From Mytilinidion resinicola (lineage: Eukaryota; Ascomycota; Dothideomycetes; Mytilinidiales; Mytilinidiaceae), in the NCBI RefSeq assembly GCF_010093595.1, contig NW_022985455.1, forward strand, positions 88,752 through 152,751: a stretch of 64,000 nucleotides of DNA, given 5' to 3'. Under the pieces are notes generated by a model that ran no database searches, was not told the origin of the DNA, and was given only the letters and a program-made list of their open reading frames with translations. Position 1 is the stretch's first letter. The number at the start of each line of letters is the position of its first letter. The translations under genes were made by a program, and so were the position numbers. Shown here piece after piece: positions 11,254 to 23,400 of this stretch.

Positions 11254-11902
11254 ATGCATGATCTTCTCCTTGGCGTAGAGAAGCTCGGCGGCACGAAGAG
11301 CTACGAGGAGTTCGTCGATAAGCCTAACGACCTAGCGTTAGCCAGGGGAAAGGAGGACCCAAGTAAGTCTCTGCTGCTAGACCTTACAGTCAATATTTGA
11401 CATCTGCGTAGCAAAGTTCTTCGAGACGAGCGTAAACGCCAATTTCCGTGGAGTTACCCTTCTTTTCTGGTCAAACTTCAGCGTCAAGGCGATATGGCAC
11501 GACGCTAAACATAACCAAGACTTGCATTATACGTATAATGGCCACGCCTGGGGTTTTGGTGGCGGTAATCCTCTCTATATTTTGGATTAGTTTTGTTTAG
11601 TTCTGATGCAAACTTACAGCTTCGTGGTACTCACCCGGTACTCTGAATTTCAACAAAAAGTACAACGGATACCCTGACTTGCCAGATTCAGGGAGTTGCT
11701 ATGTGTGGATAGACGGCGCTGCAATAATTAATACATATAACTCCGATTCACATCAGAAAACCTCGGTTAGTACTCAACCTCTAATTACGAACCGTAGCTT
11801 ACGTTCAATAGTTCACTGGTGGTAAGTTGTTGGCGATACTGTCGCGAACAATGTGGCTTATATATAATTGCAGTCCTCGATGCAGGAGTTTCAACTACCT
11901 AG
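11254..11902 (+). CDS. Small multi-exon gene of unknown function
   Basis: Family not recognised. Segments 11254-11362, 11412-11564, 11620-11765, 11812-11821 and 11874-11902 join in frame to 148 residues with GT-AG introns of 46-55 nt. The product has an aromatic, Gly/Asn-rich core: NFRGVTLLFWSNFSV, TYNGHAWGFGG, SWYSPGTLNF and GSCYVWIDGAA, suggesting a beta-rich fold. The frame stays open upstream of the chosen ATG (IFGLLEAPLEHENGIKCS), so a 5' exon is probably missing. The 10-nt fourth exon is doubtful; without the last two introns the frame ends at TAA 11822-11824. No signal peptide is seen in the part I can place. Coherent splicing over three clear exons is the main argument that this is a gene. 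Confidence 0.5.
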
Positions 11903-12599
11903 GGTACCGGTGGGTGGTCAGAGGATCTTATTGACGCCGAACCAAGTGGTTAGTCGTTCAATCGGGGCCTTTTCCCGCCTTCAATCTCTTAGTAGTCTGG
12001 ACAGGCGACTGACCAGTCCGGTGGTCTTTCTGATCCTCGAAGCGCAATTTGCGCACATCTTCTGTATCTCGCCGATATGTTCAATATCATGTGTTTATGC
12101 GCATTGTTTATGAATTTGTCGAATATGGGTTGCGTGACTAAAACGCATGTAGGACGCACCTTCAAGTCCAGGTGGGCGCTGCCGCTGCCGCTCGCTTCTG
12201 GGTTTAACGGAGGCAGGATGTATTCAGCTAGCGCATAGTAACGGCCCATACCCTACGGGTGCATGGCCATAATAGAACATACATACATACATACGTGGAT
12301 GTTCCGAATTGCCTGGGAGTGCAGAGTGTGAAGTGTAAATTATAAGAGAGCAAAGCCACATGTGGCGCAGCTTATAAGATCGCCACTCCATGAAGTGACA
12401 GCACCCTTGTTTGTCGCTTAGCTTAGTTTAGTAAGGCGACCGCCAAAAGTGGCTTGGAGAGAATCTTGCGGCGCGCTGGGAGGGGAAGCCGGTTTTGCAA
12501 GCGACTGTATGGGTGAGGTGGAACCAGAGTCTGGGTAGGGCGGACGTCAAAATGACTACCGTGGTGGCGCATGGAAAAGTTCGTATCTTAGTTTTCAAT
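11903..12599. other. Intergenic; short ACAT microsatellite
   Basis: No gene visible. A (CATA)n run of four units lies at about 12278-12294. Confidence 0.6.
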
Positions 12600-14100
12600 T
12601 CACATCTCACTATCGTTTACCTTCCCAAAATGATGTCTCCAACCTCTAATCTCTTCTCCGTCAAGTATCTCTCGCATTGTTGGCCATAGCTTACTGGAAG
12701 CCATCACAGCCACACGTTTTAACAAGTCAAGAAGGAGGAGTATGCCGTGACGGGTGGAAGTACTGGCCTGCAACCCATCGAAAGGTCCCTGGCACATCTA
12801 ACGAATAAAACATCAGTGAAAAACAAAGACATTCGAAAGAGGAGTTATGACGTACAATACTGTTGTCAGGCAATAAACTGGAAATGTACAATGACCACTT
12901 GTGTCCGATGACAGTCCATCCTACCACTGATGGCACCAGCTTCTCAACTTCCTCCTCGTTCATAGGCGTTCTTCGTCTCATATTGATCAGCTCCCGAATT
13001 TTCCACAGCATAGCTGCATGGTAGACCGCAAGCAGCATTTCGGCCTCTGTGGCTTTTCCCCCAGCCTCCTTTAGCTCTATGGCACATGCAAGAGTAACCC
13101 CAGAGGTGTATGCGTCTGTCATTGGGCTGAGTGTGGCACCCGCATTAATGGATCTGAAATTCTTATAGACTCTGCGAACGTCGTCATCGTCGTCTTCGTT
13201 AAATGCAAGCACAAAGTCCGCCTTCTTGGATACAGTCAGCCCAGAAGTGCCTATGGATAGGAAATCGGAATGTATATTTTGAGACTGGCTAAATAGCTTG
13301 AACGTTAGCAATGTAGATAGAAACGGTGGTAAAACTCACACGCTGTTAATTTCTAGGCAAGTCATGTCACCCTCTTCGACTACCGCTTCCAGAGCGTCCC
13401 AAACCACTCTTGCCCAAGCATTTTCGTCTTTATTATTATCGTTGCATCGCTTCGCCCTTGCGTGAATGCGTTGCACGTGACTCCAGAGTGACTCTAGCCT
13501 ATCCATTTTTGCTTGATCCAATAGTGTTTCATCTGACCGGTCGAACATGTAAGAGCGAATGTCGTTTTTGAAAGCTACAGGGTCGGCTTGACGGAGGCGG
13601 TGCTGGACCGGACGCCGGTTAGCTTTTAGCACATGGGAGCAAGAGAAATGATCATGGCAACGTACCTTGAAGTATGTCGGGACGAAATCGTCAGAAAAGC
13701 GTTCGGAAAGTATACCTTGAAGTTCTTGCAACGAAACAATCTGACTTGTGCCATCTGGTTGTCGAATGCGAATGGGAGGTTTCCCTTGCTCAAGCAAGAC
13801 GCGCTGGGTTCGTTCCGGACTTTGCGAGCCTTTGCGCCCTTTCAACGGACTCGTAGCTTTTAATTTTCTCCTTGAGTCGAGCGAAGTGACAGAAGAGGCG
13901 TCGGTAGTTGAATCCATCTCGAAAGAGTTTGGCGCAGATGATCGCGCCGACGGGCCAAGTCTTGGACGGACGCGTCGACTTGAGTTCGGAGAGCGATGCT
14001 TTCGTTTCAGATACGATGGAGGGGAAGTTTGAATTGCAAGCTCCTCAAAGTTCTCTGGACATGATGGGATGGCATCTACCCAGGCGTCGACGTCATCCAT
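12600..14100 (-). CDS. Fungal PD-(D/E)XK nuclease-like protein (copy A)
   Basis: Four exons (14100-13666, 13602-13340, 13288-12856, 12797-12600) give 442 residues. The start MDDVDAWVDAIP and the layout, a basic disordered N-terminal third followed by a folded domain, match the expanded fungal PD-(D/E)XK family (I believe Pfam PDDEXK_12). Candidate catalytic residues are D257 in KKADFVLAF and E304/K306 in CAIELKEAGGK, followed by the amphipathic helix typical of the fold. The C-terminal part GPFDGLQASTSTRHGILLLLDLLKRV matches the family's final helices. The biochemical activity of these fungal proteins is not established; nuclease function is inferred from the motif. It is divergent to a second family member starting 287 bp away at 14387, so both may share a promoter. 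Intron 1 is 63 nt with no stop, so retention keeps the frame. Confidence 0.8.
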
Positions 14101-14386
14101 AACGGTGTTGGCGATAACGGTGGGCTTGGTTCTGCAGGAGAGAGCTGTTTGCTTGGGAAAGCGGTGCGCTTTGGTTGACTCAGCAACAGCACCACGCTAG
14201 ACTTGGGCCGGAAGTGGGGAATTTTCGGCCCTAATGAGGGCCATAGATCGGCTCCCTCGCCAACGTTAGCGTGCGCCCGACCTCTGCCTCAAGACGAGAA
14301 GGTCCACTCCAGCTCCCCTCAGCCTTCAGCATCCTCACTCAACCCTCGCGCCATCTCAACGCCTCATATCCGCTATATATGGTCCA
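14101..14386. promoter_or_regulatory. Shared divergent promoter of the PD-(D/E)XK pair
   Basis: The 286-bp interval separates the two start codons of head-to-head homologous genes and has no gene of its own. By position it must hold both core promoters. A TATATATGG-like stretch lies at about 14373-14381, just before the rightward ATG. Co-regulation is inference. Confidence 0.5.
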
Positions 14387-16013
14387 ATGCCCCTGGATGG
14401 CGTCATCGTCTCCGCCTGGCTCTCTGACGTCCAGGCTGCTTCATCACGCAAGCGGCCCCGGAACCCAGTCCCGCGTCAACCAAGAAAGCGACGGGCGCTT
14501 TTCGAGGTTGCGGGGAACATGAATATGGAACCGGAAAGTCCATTAAAGAGCCTAGCGAGAAGAAGAAGTCCGAGGAAGTGCGTAGACGCCCCGAAGGATA
14601 CAACGAGGGGGAGGCAGGCGCGGGAGGAGAGAGCATCAGGAGAAGCTCCACTGCCCGAGGGTAAAAGAGGTCGCACCGCTGGCTGTGATACCGCGCTCGA
14701 CAACCTCACGCACCCAATTTTGTCGCCGTCATCATCTTCACAGTACACCGTGGCAATCTCAGCGAATACTGCGTCCGTCGAACAGGCACCCTGGGACGTT
14801 GGGAGCGCGGGCCAGAAGTCGAAAAGCTCTGGGCGACGTCCTCCAAGCCCTACAAAGACGGTGAGCGACATGGAAATGCTGGATAAACCTTTCCGATATT
14901 GTTTCCACGACAAGGACGAGCATCCGCTTCCACCAGAAATTAGCTCTCACTGGGAGGTGTTGGAGACACTGTGCAGCAATGTTGGAATCATTCCCGCAGC
15001 CATCAAAGTATGTTGCCAGCCCCTTCGCTGCAGTAATTAACCACGCTGACGTTATTTCCCCAGACCAATCTGGCGCGACAGGAACGTGTGTTCCCTCACA
15101 TGGTGGCCGCGCCAGATACCCGAAACCCCACTCCCCCAAACGACGTTGAACATGCTGCCGCACATCAAATCGAGTTCGTAACCTTAAAGGGGATACGAGA
15201 CGCTGCGCGTGATTGCTCTGTGGATGGATCTCACGAGCCTGGTTGGAACGGAAAGGTTCACCAGCCGCTTCTCTCCTGTGCGCTGGAGCCGATCAAAAAA
15301 AGGTTCAAATCTGTCAATGTGTGAGCGTGTCATCCCGGTACTAGACGTTTTGCAATGCTAATGCCGGACAGGACGCTGGCAAAGCCCCTAAAAGAGTTTG
15401 CCCCTCTCTACAAAGACGACCCCAGCGATCCTAAAATTGTCGACTTTCTCGTCACATTTAAACCACCCCCGACCGTTGTTGATCAGATTCGGCATCTTCT
15501 GCGCGCTGTACCGGAGGAGGAGCTTCGAACCATCAACCAGACGTCCCACACGCGCTACGAACCTGCCGTTATGTCGATCGAGACAAAGCGAGGTCACAAC
15601 GATGAGGATGATGCCAAATTTAAGCTTGCAATGTGGACAGCTGCGTGGCAGAACCAGATCGACCGGTTTACAAAAGGCACGACATGTACGCCACTACCAG
15701 GCTTCATTGTGTTTGGTCATATATGGAATTTGTATTGGCTTGTTGATTTCGGAACGAGCGTGGTAAGCTGAAAGTCTCCGACTGTATGGTTATGTCTGAC
15801 ATGGGACTAAAGGAGGTTATCAAGTTTCCGTACCCAGTCGGGGACACGCAAACAATTGCCGGCTGCTACCGTTTAGTCGCCGTAATCAGGCATTTATGCG
15901 GCCAATGGGTTGAAAATGTCTTCCTTCCGTGGTTTACGGACAATGTGCTGCCAAAATCGACCACATTCCCAGGCAGAGTTCCGACTTGCGCGACAACCAG
16001 TCCACATGGTTGA
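14387..16013 (+). CDS. Fungal PD-(D/E)XK nuclease-like protein (copy B)
   Basis: Exons 14387-15007, 15064-15320, 15372-15762 and 15813-16013 give 489 residues. The N-terminal 200 residues are basic and disordered after an AWLSDVQ box, as in the divergent neighbour. Candidate active-site residues are D317 (KIVDFLVTF) and E363/K365 (SIETKRGHNDEDD), followed by the helix FKLAMWTAAWQNQIDRF. The C-terminal block VGDTQTIAGCYRLVAVIRHL and VFLPWF matches the family. The last intron (GTAAGC donor, AAG acceptor, 50 nt) is preferred to a frameshift because it gives the family-like spacing between FGTSV and VGDTQT. Sequence similarity to the leftward copy is low outside the motifs, so the pair is an old duplication or two separate acquisitions. 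The function of the family is unknown. Confidence 0.8.
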
Positions 16014-16111
16014 GGTACGTTAAATCGTCGGGAAGAGATGCTAGTGAGTGCAGGAGGGATACTCCATGTCGGGGATGAGTAGAGAAGGGCAATCCGACCA
16101 CCAAGTGCTCT

Positions 16112-16273
16112 CCATCGCTTCAACGAAGGAATCCGTCGGTCGGGGAGACAGGAAGGCATACCCCTCCTCAGACGGCAGCGTTGGGATGCTACGGGGACGA
16201 GGCACAGGAGGCACACCATCCTCGGAGTGCAGAGCTGGGATGCCACGGGGATGAGGCACAGGACGCACTCCCT
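16112..16273. repeat. 54-bp tandem repeat, three copies
   Basis: Copies at 16166-16219 and 16220-16273 share gggatg(c)(t/c)acggggacgaggcacagga; a third, weaker copy occupies about 16112-16165. The unit length divisible by three hints at a former coding repeat, but stops interrupt all frames when the region is read through. Confidence 0.7.
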
Positions 16274-16716
16274 CCGCGAAAGGTAGAGCGCCTCAGACGC
16301 CGAAGAAATGCGCTGGGGAGAATGAGTGGAGGAGTCATCTGTTCCTAGGCTTGCTACAACCGTTATAACAGACTGGAACTAGAGAGTTTAATACTAAGTA
16401 CATCTGAGAAACATAAGTCCACGGCCACAATTTTGCATGAATCATTCGAGCACACACTAACTACATCCTTCTTAACCCAACCGCACCGTCACCGTATAAC
16501 TTCATGCCTCGCCTTAATCCCCTCCCTCTTCAACAGATCGTAGCACAACCTTCAAGCCTAGCCATACCCCAGACTCAGCTAACAGCCTCAATCCTCCCAA
16601 AACCCCCCAGCCCCTCCATATTCAGCGTGCCCTCCACCGCCTCCAGCAATGCCTCCTCCGAGAATCCGAACGGTCTCTCAACATCAAAGCCAGATATCAT
16701 CCGGAGCTGCATCACG

Positions 16717-16965
16717 GATGTACTTGAAGTTGCTGTAGGAGTCTTCCGCCATAGGTGGATATTTGCAAAATGTGGAGCAAAACGGATAGGAAGTGTTATG
16801 GATGTCCTTGAAGCTGCTGCGGGAATCTTCCGCGGCGGTTAAGACTCTCACAAAGCGGTTGAGCAAACTGAATAGAATGCTAGACAAAACGGATAGGCTG
16901 TCTCACGGTTGTAGTCGAAGCTGTTGCGGGGGTCTTTTGCGGCAGTTGAGATTCTCTCAAAATGG
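16717..16965. repeat. Degenerate tandem repeat of about 85-120 bp
   Basis: Three diverged copies of a segment resembling gaagctgctgcgggaatctt, ccgcggcggttaagactctc occur at about 16727, 16808 and 16917, with the intervening aaaacggatagg shared by the first two. No coding sense. Confidence 0.55.
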
Positions 16966-17476
16966 GTAGGAACCGTCGCTCTTTCCTATCATCGACACTT
17001 TGACGCACTTCTCAGAACGACGTTGAACCACACTTGAGAGTGGCAAGCATCTCAATTTTCACGATGTCGAAGTTGACATCACATTCGGAACTTTAAAAGC
17101 TTATAGGGGCACCCCAAGCAGTGGTAAACGGGTGTGCACAGATTTATTGCAAGTACAAACCATAATTTGGTATTGTAGGAATAGCCAGAAATCGTCAATC
17201 ATTAAGACTAATACAATGTTACCTCCAAGAAATGAATAGAAAAAAAAAATCGTCTCTTAGGCTCGAGAGACCACTACGAACGCAATTGGCCAGCTCCCAG
17301 CAATGCATATGTTACTTCCCTAGACTCATACAGCATACAATTACAAAATGCCGCCCAATACAAACGAAAAAAACGTATCCGAAAGACTCATTTCGTAAGC
17401 GCTAAATCGAGGCCAGCAATGTAAAATGTCATATCAATCATAATTATGCAAACAAGAAGAGAAGGGAGAACAAAAA

Positions 17477-20400
17477 TCAAGCAACCATCTTCCTCAAACC
17501 TCCCCAGAATCCTTTCATTGGCGGTTCGTCTTTCTTAGATCTTCTCCTCTCCGTCTCTCGTCTCGAGATTCTTGGCTTCTCAGCACTCTCGACTTTGCTT
17601 GATCGCGGTCGATCGCTCTCGGCTCTCACAGTCTTGGGTCTTTCATTCACTGACATCCTTCGGCTGGATCGATGCGCACGTCGTTCGCCGGGAGAATGTG
17701 ATCCTACTACAGCAGCCGCGTCTTGGACGAGGGCCTCGGGAGGCGCTGGTGGCTCCTCAATAGGTGCTTCACGAAGTGCTTCACGAGGTGCTTCGGGGAC
17801 TACTTCGGGCTCTGCTTCCAAAGTAACACCTCCGCCATCTGCAGCTCCTGACATCTCGAATTCCTTCTCTTTGGCACCACGCGCAGCGCGACGCTCCTTC
17901 CTAGCTCGGTGTTCTGCTTCTTCTGACTCGGTTCTCTGACGGTGGTGATGGGAGTGGCGTCTGTGTCGGTGATGCGGGCGCTCCCCTTGACTGTCTTCTG
18001 AGCTTAGCTTGCTGCTTGTCGGGCGTTCTTTCTCTTTCCCAAGACTTCTGACCGCTGGCGGAGGAATCGGATCCGTCTTGACTTTGCTGACAGGCTTCAA
18101 GACTTTGGGAGCGATAGGTACTATAGGTTCCGTCTTTGATCGACCAAAAAGACCTCCGAGAATGCTGTTTCTTCTAGCCCATGGAGGTGGTGAAGCGTCA
18201 CGGGCGCGATCACTCAGACCAGTCTGCCGTCTTGAAGGACCGCGAGGAGATACCGGAGAAGCAGGAGACACCTCAGAATCTTCTTCAGCAGCGCGTCGAG
18301 CAGCGTCTCTGGTCACTGGTCGTTCCACCTCTTTGGCCTTTGGTCGGACTCGATCGGCCGCCCTCTTGGCTTCTTGTTCACGCTCCAACCTTTTCTTCTC
18401 GCGCCGTCGACGCCGTCTTTCCGTTTCCTCCTCCTCTTCTTCACGCTTTGCTGCCGCCGCTTCTTCCTCTTCCCTACGTTTTGCAGCTTCAAGCCGCTTT
18501 GCCTCTCTTCTAGCCTCATGGCGCGCTCGCCTTTCGGCTTCTTCTTTTGCAATGCGCTCTTTTTCGGCAATGCGCTCTTCTTCAGCCTTAGCTTTCTCTG
18601 CCTCAGCTTTCTCTGCCTCAGCTTTCTTCGCGGCCTTGCGCTCCTCATGTCTAATCCTCCGTTCTTCCTCAGTCTCAGTCCTTTTCTTCTCTGCCTCTGC
18701 GGGAGCCTTTCGCCGAGATTCGTCCTTCTTCTTACTGTCAGAGGGTCGATGTGAGTCACGACGCTTGCGGCGTTGTTCAACCTCTTCTTCAGCAGCACGA
18801 AGGGTACGACGATTAGCCTCCTTTTCTGTTTCCCGTTCCCGGCTTCGAGGACTAGACTTGTCTCCTTCCTTCTTGCTTTCTTTACCCTTGTCCTTGCTAG
18901 CGTCCTTGATCACTTCTCTAGCCTTCTCCCTGGCCTTTCCAGAATCCTTGCTTGTCATGCTATCTCTCCGCTTCTCCTTTCCGGCACTCCCGATAGCCTT
19001 TACTGCAGCGACGAGAGAGATTCCACCGATGCTAGCATCACTCTCTCGTCTCCTTCGGTGTTGGTGCGGTCGAGCCCAGGCATCTCGATTCGAATAAGAG
19101 GACCGCCTGGGCCGTTTCTCTTTCGAGGGCGAACTCGGAGAAGCTGGTTCGTTGGCTATGGCGGATTCATTGGGTGGAGTCTTCGGGGCTGCAGGCGGCT
19201 CGGCAGGCGCTTCAACCGTTTTCTCTTCCTCGGCAGGTGCTTCAACCGCTTTCTCTTCCTCGGGAGGGGTTAGAGCAGTGTCTTTCGGTGTTGGCTCGAC
19301 ATCCACCGCGTCCGAGGCGGGTTGCTCTGGGGGTGCTTCGATTGCCTTTTCTTCCTCCACAGGGGCCGGCACTTCGGTAGGGGTAGTGTCTTCGGCCGGG
19401 GCATCGATGACTGGAGGGTCGTCTGCAGCCGGTGGAGCACTCTCAGTTTCTTCTGGAGGCGGAGGGTCTTCCGAGACTTGCTCGATCGCCTTGTCTTCCT
19501 CGACGGGGGCTGGCTCTTCAGCAGGAGGAGGAGGGGGAGCGTCTTCGACTGGGACTGGTTCTTCGGGAGGAGCTTCTTCGACTGAGGCTGGTTCTTCGAG
19601 AGGAGGCGCGGTAGCATCTTCGACCGGAGCTGGTTCTTCGGGAGGAGGTGGGGTAGCGTCTTCGACCGGAGCTGGTTCTTCGGGAGGAGGTGGGGAAGTA
19701 TCATCAATTGGAGCTGGTTCCTCAGGAGGAGGAGGAGGAGGAGGAGGAGCGTCTTCGACTGAAGCTGGTTCTTCTGGAGGAGCTTCTTCGACTGAGGCTG
19801 GTTCTTCGGGAGGTGGGGGAGTATCATCAACTGGAGCTGGTTCCTCAGCAGGAGGAGAAGCATCTTCGACTGAAGCTGGTTCTTCGGTAGCTGGCTCCTC
19901 AGGAGGAGGGGGAGCATCTTCCACTAGAGCTGGTTCCTCAGGAGGGGAAGCGTCTTCAATTGAGGCTGATTCTTCGAGAGGGGGGGCCTCCTCGACTGGA
20001 GCTGGTTTTTCGGAAGCTGGCTCCTCAGGAGGAGGAGAAGCGTCTTCGACTGGAGCCGGATCTTCAAGGGGGGCAGGCTCTTCAGCTGGCGGATCTGTTG
20101 TTGGGGAGTCCTCTACTGCTGGGGAGTCCTCTACTGCCGGGGAGTCCTCTACAATAGGCGCAGGGCTTCCCACTTCATCCACTTTGGCTTCTTCGCTACT
20201 TGGGGCTTCACTCGCTTCTCCTTCTGGAGCAGGAGGATCTTTCGGAGCTTCCTCAACCTTTGGTTCAACCTCAACTGTTTCTACAGGAGGCACGTCTACT
20301 GTCGCGGTATCCAATGGGGCTTCGGCAGGGGGTTCATCGGTATCAGCTTCTTCGCTGCCTTCAGGGACCTCTGGACTAGGCTCTTCACTAGGTTCTTCGG

Positions 20401-23400
20401 GCGAAGTAGTCTTAGGAGAAGGTTTGGTAGCCTCTTCGCTGGCGGGCGTTTGCTCACTACTACCGACATCCTCTGAGCTAGGCTTATCCTCCGGATTTTC
20501 CGCCTCTGTTGAGACCAGTTCTTCTTGAGTGGTTGGGCTCTCATTAATCTTTTGCTCCTTAGCTTGTTCTGGCGCGTTAGTCTCCTCTTCTTGTGCAGGG
20601 GGAGGTTCCTCTGGCTTGGCTTCAACTTCTTGCTCACTAACGACATCCTCCGGGATAGGTTCAGCTGGCTTTTCTGCTGCTGGACTCTCATCGGGCACTT
20701 GGGGTTTGTCTTCTGTAGGAGGGTCTTCTGCAGGACTATCTGCGGGAGGCTCTAAAGCCGGATCTGGAACAGTAGGGGCCATGGCTTCGGCCTCGATTGG
20801 TGGGGAATCATCGATGCTGACAGGAACTTGTTCAATATTGGCCTCTTCCGTAACGGCGGCATCTTCACCAGCTGGAGCGGCATCGCTGGGCGTCTCTACC
20901 GCGGTAGACTCATTAGCAGACTCTGCGTCTGAACTCTCTGGCACATTTTCTGGCTCCTTTGTCTCGGAACTGTCGGTTGGGTCGGCTGCCTCAGGGCCGT
21001 CGTCTGATTTCTCATCTACATCGGGAGCCTCCGAGGTGGGCTGCGTTGAGGTGTCGACTGGGCTCTCTTCGTCGGCAGGAGTAGGATCCTCAGTGGGTAC
21101 TGTTTCTTCTCCTGGGGCATCTACAGCGGGAGGATCCTCTGTAGCAGGCTCGGGACTCTCCACTTCATCCGATTCGTGTTCATCACTGACAGTATCCGGG
21201 GGTGCTTCAGCCACCTTCTCCTCTTCGGCAGTAGGTGGAACTTCGGCAGTAGGTTCAGAGCCTTCCTCATCGTCTACTTTCTGTTCATCATTGACAACCT
21301 CCGCGGGTACTTCAGGAGCCTTTTCTTCTTCGACGGGGTTAGCAGCTTCGGCAGTGGGCTCAGAGGTTTCCCCTTCATCCTCTTTGTGTACATCTTCACC
21401 AACTTCTGGAGGTGGTTCATCCACCTTCTCCTCTTCAATAGGGGCTGGAGTTTCGGCAGTAGGTTCAGGGGTTTCCCCTTCGTCTTCTTTGTGTTCATCT
21501 TCGCCAGCTTCCGGGGGTGTTTCAGTCGCCTTCTCTTCCTCAGCTGGAGCTTCAGGAACAGACTCAGGGGTTTCCGCTTCGTCCACCTCTTGCTCATCAT
21601 TGACGGCCTCCTTGAGCGCTTCAGCCGCATTCTCTCCTTCGGTCGACTCAGCTACCCCTTTGGGGTCGTCGTCTTGAGCCAGTTCACTGCCTACAGGCGC
21701 CACTCCTTCTTCCACTTCCGTAGCAGACGGTGTTTCGGTGACAGGGTCCTCTGGTGTAGGTTCTTGGGCCGCGGCTTCTTCAACATTGGGATTTTCTTCT
21801 TTGTTGGTTGTAGACTCTTCCGCAGCAGGCTCCTGGACGGCGGGTTCTTCAACACTTGGTCCGTCGGCTACAGTTTCCTCCACAGCAGTTTCTTCCACAG
21901 CAGGCTTTTCCAGGGCAGATTCTTCCACAACCGGTTCCTCGGTAGCAACAGGCGATTCGACGGCCGAGTCTCCGGGCTTTGCGCCGTCAGTCTCAGGTTC
22001 CTGTTCCTTCACTTCAGGGTCTGCCTTTAGCTGAATATCTTCGGCAATGGAAAGCGGCTCCTGGCCGCTTTGGTCCTCGGAGGCCACTTCCGTGGGCGCT
22101 TCAACGACTGGGGCCTCCGATTCCTTTGCTTCAGCTGGTGGTGCGCTTTCCTCTTCTTTCGCTTCTCCAGGGACAGGTTCACTTGGCTCTGCTGCTTCCT
22201 TAGGAGCTGCAGTTGATTCCGAAGCAGGTTCTTCAATTGGGAGTTCCGTTTTTGCCTCGGGTGAAGCAGCTGGTGAAGCCTCTTCGTCTTTCTGCTCTTC
22301 GAAAGTGGGCTCGATTGGCTCATCTGGTGCTGTTTCGCCTTCTATTTCGCCTTCTATTTCAACAGGGGCTTCAGGCGGAGGTGGAGTTGGGTCTGATGCG
22401 GGCTCTTCAGCTGCACTTTCCGCCTCTTCTTCACCTACAGCAACCGGCGTATTCTCCTCTTCTTTCGCGTCATCACCCGCTGCCTCAGCTGAGTCCTCTA
22501 GGGCTTTCTCAGCACTCTCGCCCTCGTCTCCCTCTTTTGGAGCTTCTTCAGGTGATGGTGGCGTTGGCTCTGGTGCTGGCTCGGCGTCATCAGTACTCGT
22601 AGGTGTCTCCTCCACGGGGACCTCAGCTTCCACATTTTCCGGCTTTTCTTCGGCCACCTCAGCGACTTCGTCTGCAGGTGGTTCCTGAGGGGCGGGTGGT
22701 GAAGGAGCCTCGTTTTGGGCTTCACTTTCCTCGGGCTGGGCTGAGGTAGACTCGGGCTCCGGGTCAACGGCCTTCTCTTCAACTGCAACATCATCGGAGG
22801 AAGGCGATGTCACAGGTTGCTCAACGGGCTCGCTGGGCTCTGACGAATCTTCGGTGGGCGCAGGCGGTTTCGATTCCGCGGGCTCGCTTTCAGCTTCTAC
22901 ACTGTCTGATGGGGTACCATCTTCTGGCGGTGATGGCTCTTCTGCATTTCCCCAGGGCGTTTCTGCGGGCATCTCTGGCGGGGGAGGCGGAGGCGGAGGC
23001 GGGGGAGGCGAGTCGTCTTGAACGTCATCCCCTGTGCTTGTTTCCGCCTCGACTGTATCGTTTTGCTCATCACTGTTTTCTGGCGGCGTGTCCGCCGGCT
23101 CGTCAGGTGGCGGAGGGGGTGGTGGAGGGACCTCGTTTTGCACTTCAGCGCTATCTGTAGGTACATCTGCCGGGGCTTCTGGTTCAGGAGGTGGTGCCGG
23201 AGGGTCGTTTGGAACTTCAATAACCTCAGGGGACTCCTTGTCAAGTGACGCAGACTCGGAATCCTTATCTTCCACCTTTCCTTTCCCTTTCTTACCCTTA
23301 CTCTTTTTGTCCCTCTTGGCTTTTGGTTCCACTTTCTTAGTGGGAGTCTTCTTTTTCTCGTTGGAAGAGGGTGGTGGCGGAGCCGGCGTAGCTTTACTCT

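Larger units (their letters stand above)
16014..17476. other. Spacer with two tandem-repeat patches; 3' flank of the giant gene
   Basis: Contains the 54-bp repeat at 16112-16273 and the degenerate repeat at 16717-16965, listed separately. No supportable gene. The part beyond 17150 is probably the 3' UTR and terminator region of the leftward giant gene. Confidence 0.6.

Noticed and set aside
15751..15815. Frameshift disabling the rightward PD-(D/E)XK gene
   Set aside because: A 50-nt GT-AG intron joins FGTSV to EVIKFPYPVGD in frame and gives the spacing expected for the family.
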